Below are positions 7,092 to 7,886 of a stretch of 7,886 nucleotides of DNA, piece after piece. Position numbers and translations under genes: made by a program. Each line of letters opens with the position of its first letter. Position 1 is the stretch's first letter. Below the pieces are notes generated by a model, which saw nothing but the letters and a program-made list of their open reading frames with translations, made no database searches and was not told the origin of the DNA. Source of the DNA: Nannocystaceae bacterium (GTDB lineage: Bacteria > Myxococcota_A > Polyangia > Nannocystales > Nannocystaceae); assembly GCA_016763875.1 (NCBI GenBank), contig JAESSZ010000132.1, positions 1 through 7,886 of the forward strand, given 5' to 3'.

Positions 7092-7619
7092 CTACAGCCC
7101 GCCGAAGCCGGTTCCGCCGCCCTGACGGCACATCGAGGTGTCGAAGGTGCAGGTCACCGAATCGCATCCGAGGTCGCCGACGCCCAGTCCGAGCGCGCCG
7201 CAATCAAAGCCTTGCAGGTTGTCGCCGTCGCACTGCTCGCCAGGCTCAACGCTGCCGTTGCCACACCCGGGGTCCCCCGTCGTATTGGGTCCGGTGTCGG
7301 AGTTGGAATCGGAGTCGGTGCCTTCTTCCGAGCCCGTGGTGCTCTCGGCGCTCGGGCCGGTCGAGTTCCCGGCCGTGGTTGGGCTCGCGGTTGTCCCCGC
7401 GGTGCCGTCGACACCCTGGGTTGTTCCGCCGTCGCTCGTGTCGAGCTGGCTCGCGTCGCTGTCGCCTTCTTGACCACCGGACTGCGACAGGCCGTCAGTC
7501 GTCGCTCCGGTGTCCGAGGATCCTGTCGCACCGGTGCTGTCGTCGGAGCCGGTCACGCTGGGGTCGTCGGTTCCGCAGGCGGCCGACGCAAGAATCAAGG
7601 CAAGCGCTAAACGATGCAT
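7092..7619 (-). CDS. Linker-rich lipoprotein with six-cysteine myxobacterial domain
   Basis: A 175-residue predicted lipoprotein. The start at 7619 gives MHR, a Leu/Ala/Ile core and a lipobox-like SAAC with the acylated Cys at 15. An in-frame ATG at 7652 would add 11 residues including a Cys before this signal and is less likely; neither start has a clear Shine-Dalgarno. Residues 16 to about 117 are a low-complexity Thr/Ser/Gly/Asp linker with no predicted fold. The C-terminus carries one compact disulfide domain, CGNGSVEPGEQCDGDNLQG onward, with cysteines at 119, 130, 140, 152, 157 and 164. It is related to the Myxococcus Cys-rich repeat (C-G-N-G-x-x-x-x-G-E-x-C-D-x-x-x-L). A short Gly-rich tail follows. 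This architecture is very common in Nannocystaceae exported proteins, where the domain ends many larger secreted proteins. Here it stands alone on a lipid anchor. The role is unknown; a surface-exposed stalk with a small binding head is a plausible reading. Confidence 0.85.
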   Translation of the reverse strand: MHRLALALILASAACGTDDPSVTGSDDSTGATGSSDTGATTDGLSQSGGQEGDSDASQLDTSDGGTTQGVDGTAGTTASPTTAGNSTGPSAESTTGSEEGTDSDSNSDTGPNTTGDPGCGNGSVEPGEQCDGDNLQGFDCGALGLGVGDLGCDSVTCTFDTSMCRQGGGTGFGGL

Positions 7620-7673
7620 GAGGCGCCGAGCATCGCACACAAGCGCGGGCATCTGTAAGTCTGCGGGGTCACC

Positions 7674-7687
7674 GCTGCGGCCGCAGC
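7674..7687. repeat. 14-bp perfect palindrome between two minus-strand genes
   Basis: GCTGCGGCCGCAGC reads the same on both strands and lies 8 bp past the stop of the TPR-like gene and 54 bp before the lipoprotein start. It could form a dimeric protein site or contribute to 3'-end folding. As an intrinsic terminator it is poor, because there is no loop and no T-tract on the minus strand. In GC-rich DNA a palindrome this short can arise by chance. Confidence 0.3.
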
Positions 7688-7695
7688 CTCACGCC

Positions 7696-7886
7696 CTATT
7701 GACTCTTCTCGGGCGTCTTACGGGGCACTTGCGGCCCGGCGAGCACTGCAGCACGGGTTGCATCACCCGCGGACAACTCGCGCTCGAGAACCGGCTTGGC
7801 CAAAGCAAACCAGCGCTCGGCCTGGGCCATCTCGCCCGCGCGCGCATACGCCTGCCCAATGCGGAGTTGGCTCATCGCGACGTCGC
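7696..7886 (-). CDS. C-terminus of a TPR-like protein, 5' end outside window
   Basis: The last 62 residues of a minus-strand gene that enters from the right edge; the stop is TAG at 7698-7696. The visible part contains one helix-turn-helix repeat in the tetratricopeptide style (QLRIGQAYARAGEMAQAERW, followed by FALAKPVLERELS), with the usual small residues at the A-x-G-x-x-x-x-A-x-x-x-F/W positions. It then turns into a short polar, basic tail (PRKTPEKSQ). TPR units normally mediate protein-protein contacts. In myxobacteria such C-termini often belong to large proteins, including Ser/Thr kinases with TPR tails, but nothing in this fragment shows which kind it is. It lies 76 bp upstream of the Cys-rich lipoprotein on the same strand, so it may head the same transcript. 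Confidence 0.7.
   Translation of the reverse strand, partial: DVAMSQLRIGQAYARAGEMAQAERWFALAKPVLERELSAGDATRAAVLAGPQVPRKTPEKSQ

Noticed and set aside
7250..7560. Repetitive-looking DNA resembling a microsatellite
   Set aside because: It encodes the Ser/Thr/Gly/Asp linker of the lipoprotein. The units are irregular and best explained by amino-acid composition.
6885..7610. Plus-strand open frame of 241 codons over the Cys-rich lipoprotein
   Set aside because: The opposite strand has a signal peptide, lipobox and six-cysteine domain. The plus-strand product is Val/Gly/Arg filler.

Overview
The window looks like chromosomal DNA from a myxobacterium (Myxococcota), most likely the Nannocystis/Plesiocystis/Enhygromyxa side of the group. 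Four things point there: high G+C with strong third-position bias; several exported proteins with long Ser/Thr/Gly/Asp-rich linkers; a lipoprotein ending in the short six-cysteine CGNG..EPGEQCDG..L domain; and a secreted peptidase ending in a GCGCR + hydrophobic segment + RR tail of the MYXO-CTERM type. The taxonomic call is inference from protein style, since there is no rRNA gene here.

Layout. At the left edge is the 3' part of a plus-strand gene for a secreted, tartrate-resistant-type (purple) acid phosphatase (1-1014). A small unrecognised lipoprotein follows on the same strand (1117-1743). Converging on it, 28 bp away, is a full-length AMP-forming acetyl-CoA synthetase, acs, on the minus strand (1772-3715). 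Acs is divergent from a two-gene plus-strand unit: an uncharacterised lipoprotein (3830-4510) overlapping by ATGA a multidomain M23 metallopeptidase with a MYXO-CTERM-like anchor (4507-6171). The peptidase converges on, and overlaps by four bases (TTAG, shared stop codons), a minus-strand series: the C-terminus of a TPR-like protein (7696-7886), a linker-rich six-cysteine lipoprotein (7092-7619) and an alpha/beta hydrolase with an Asp nucleophile (6168-7037).

How the genes fit together. Most of the window encodes the cell envelope or secreted fraction: three lipoproteins, a probable lipid- or linker-anchored phosphatase, and a cell-wall peptidase. Two cytoplasmic enzymes (Acs and the hydrolase) sit among them. 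Only the lipoprotein/M23 pair shows direct evidence of co-translation. The other neighbours share no obvious pathway. Intergenic gaps are short (28-114 bp), and no stretch over 300 bp lacks a gene. I see no tRNA, rRNA, CRISPR array, transposase or attachment site. I do not see a clearly new multi-gene system; the lipoprotein/M23 module is the best candidate for something undescribed.
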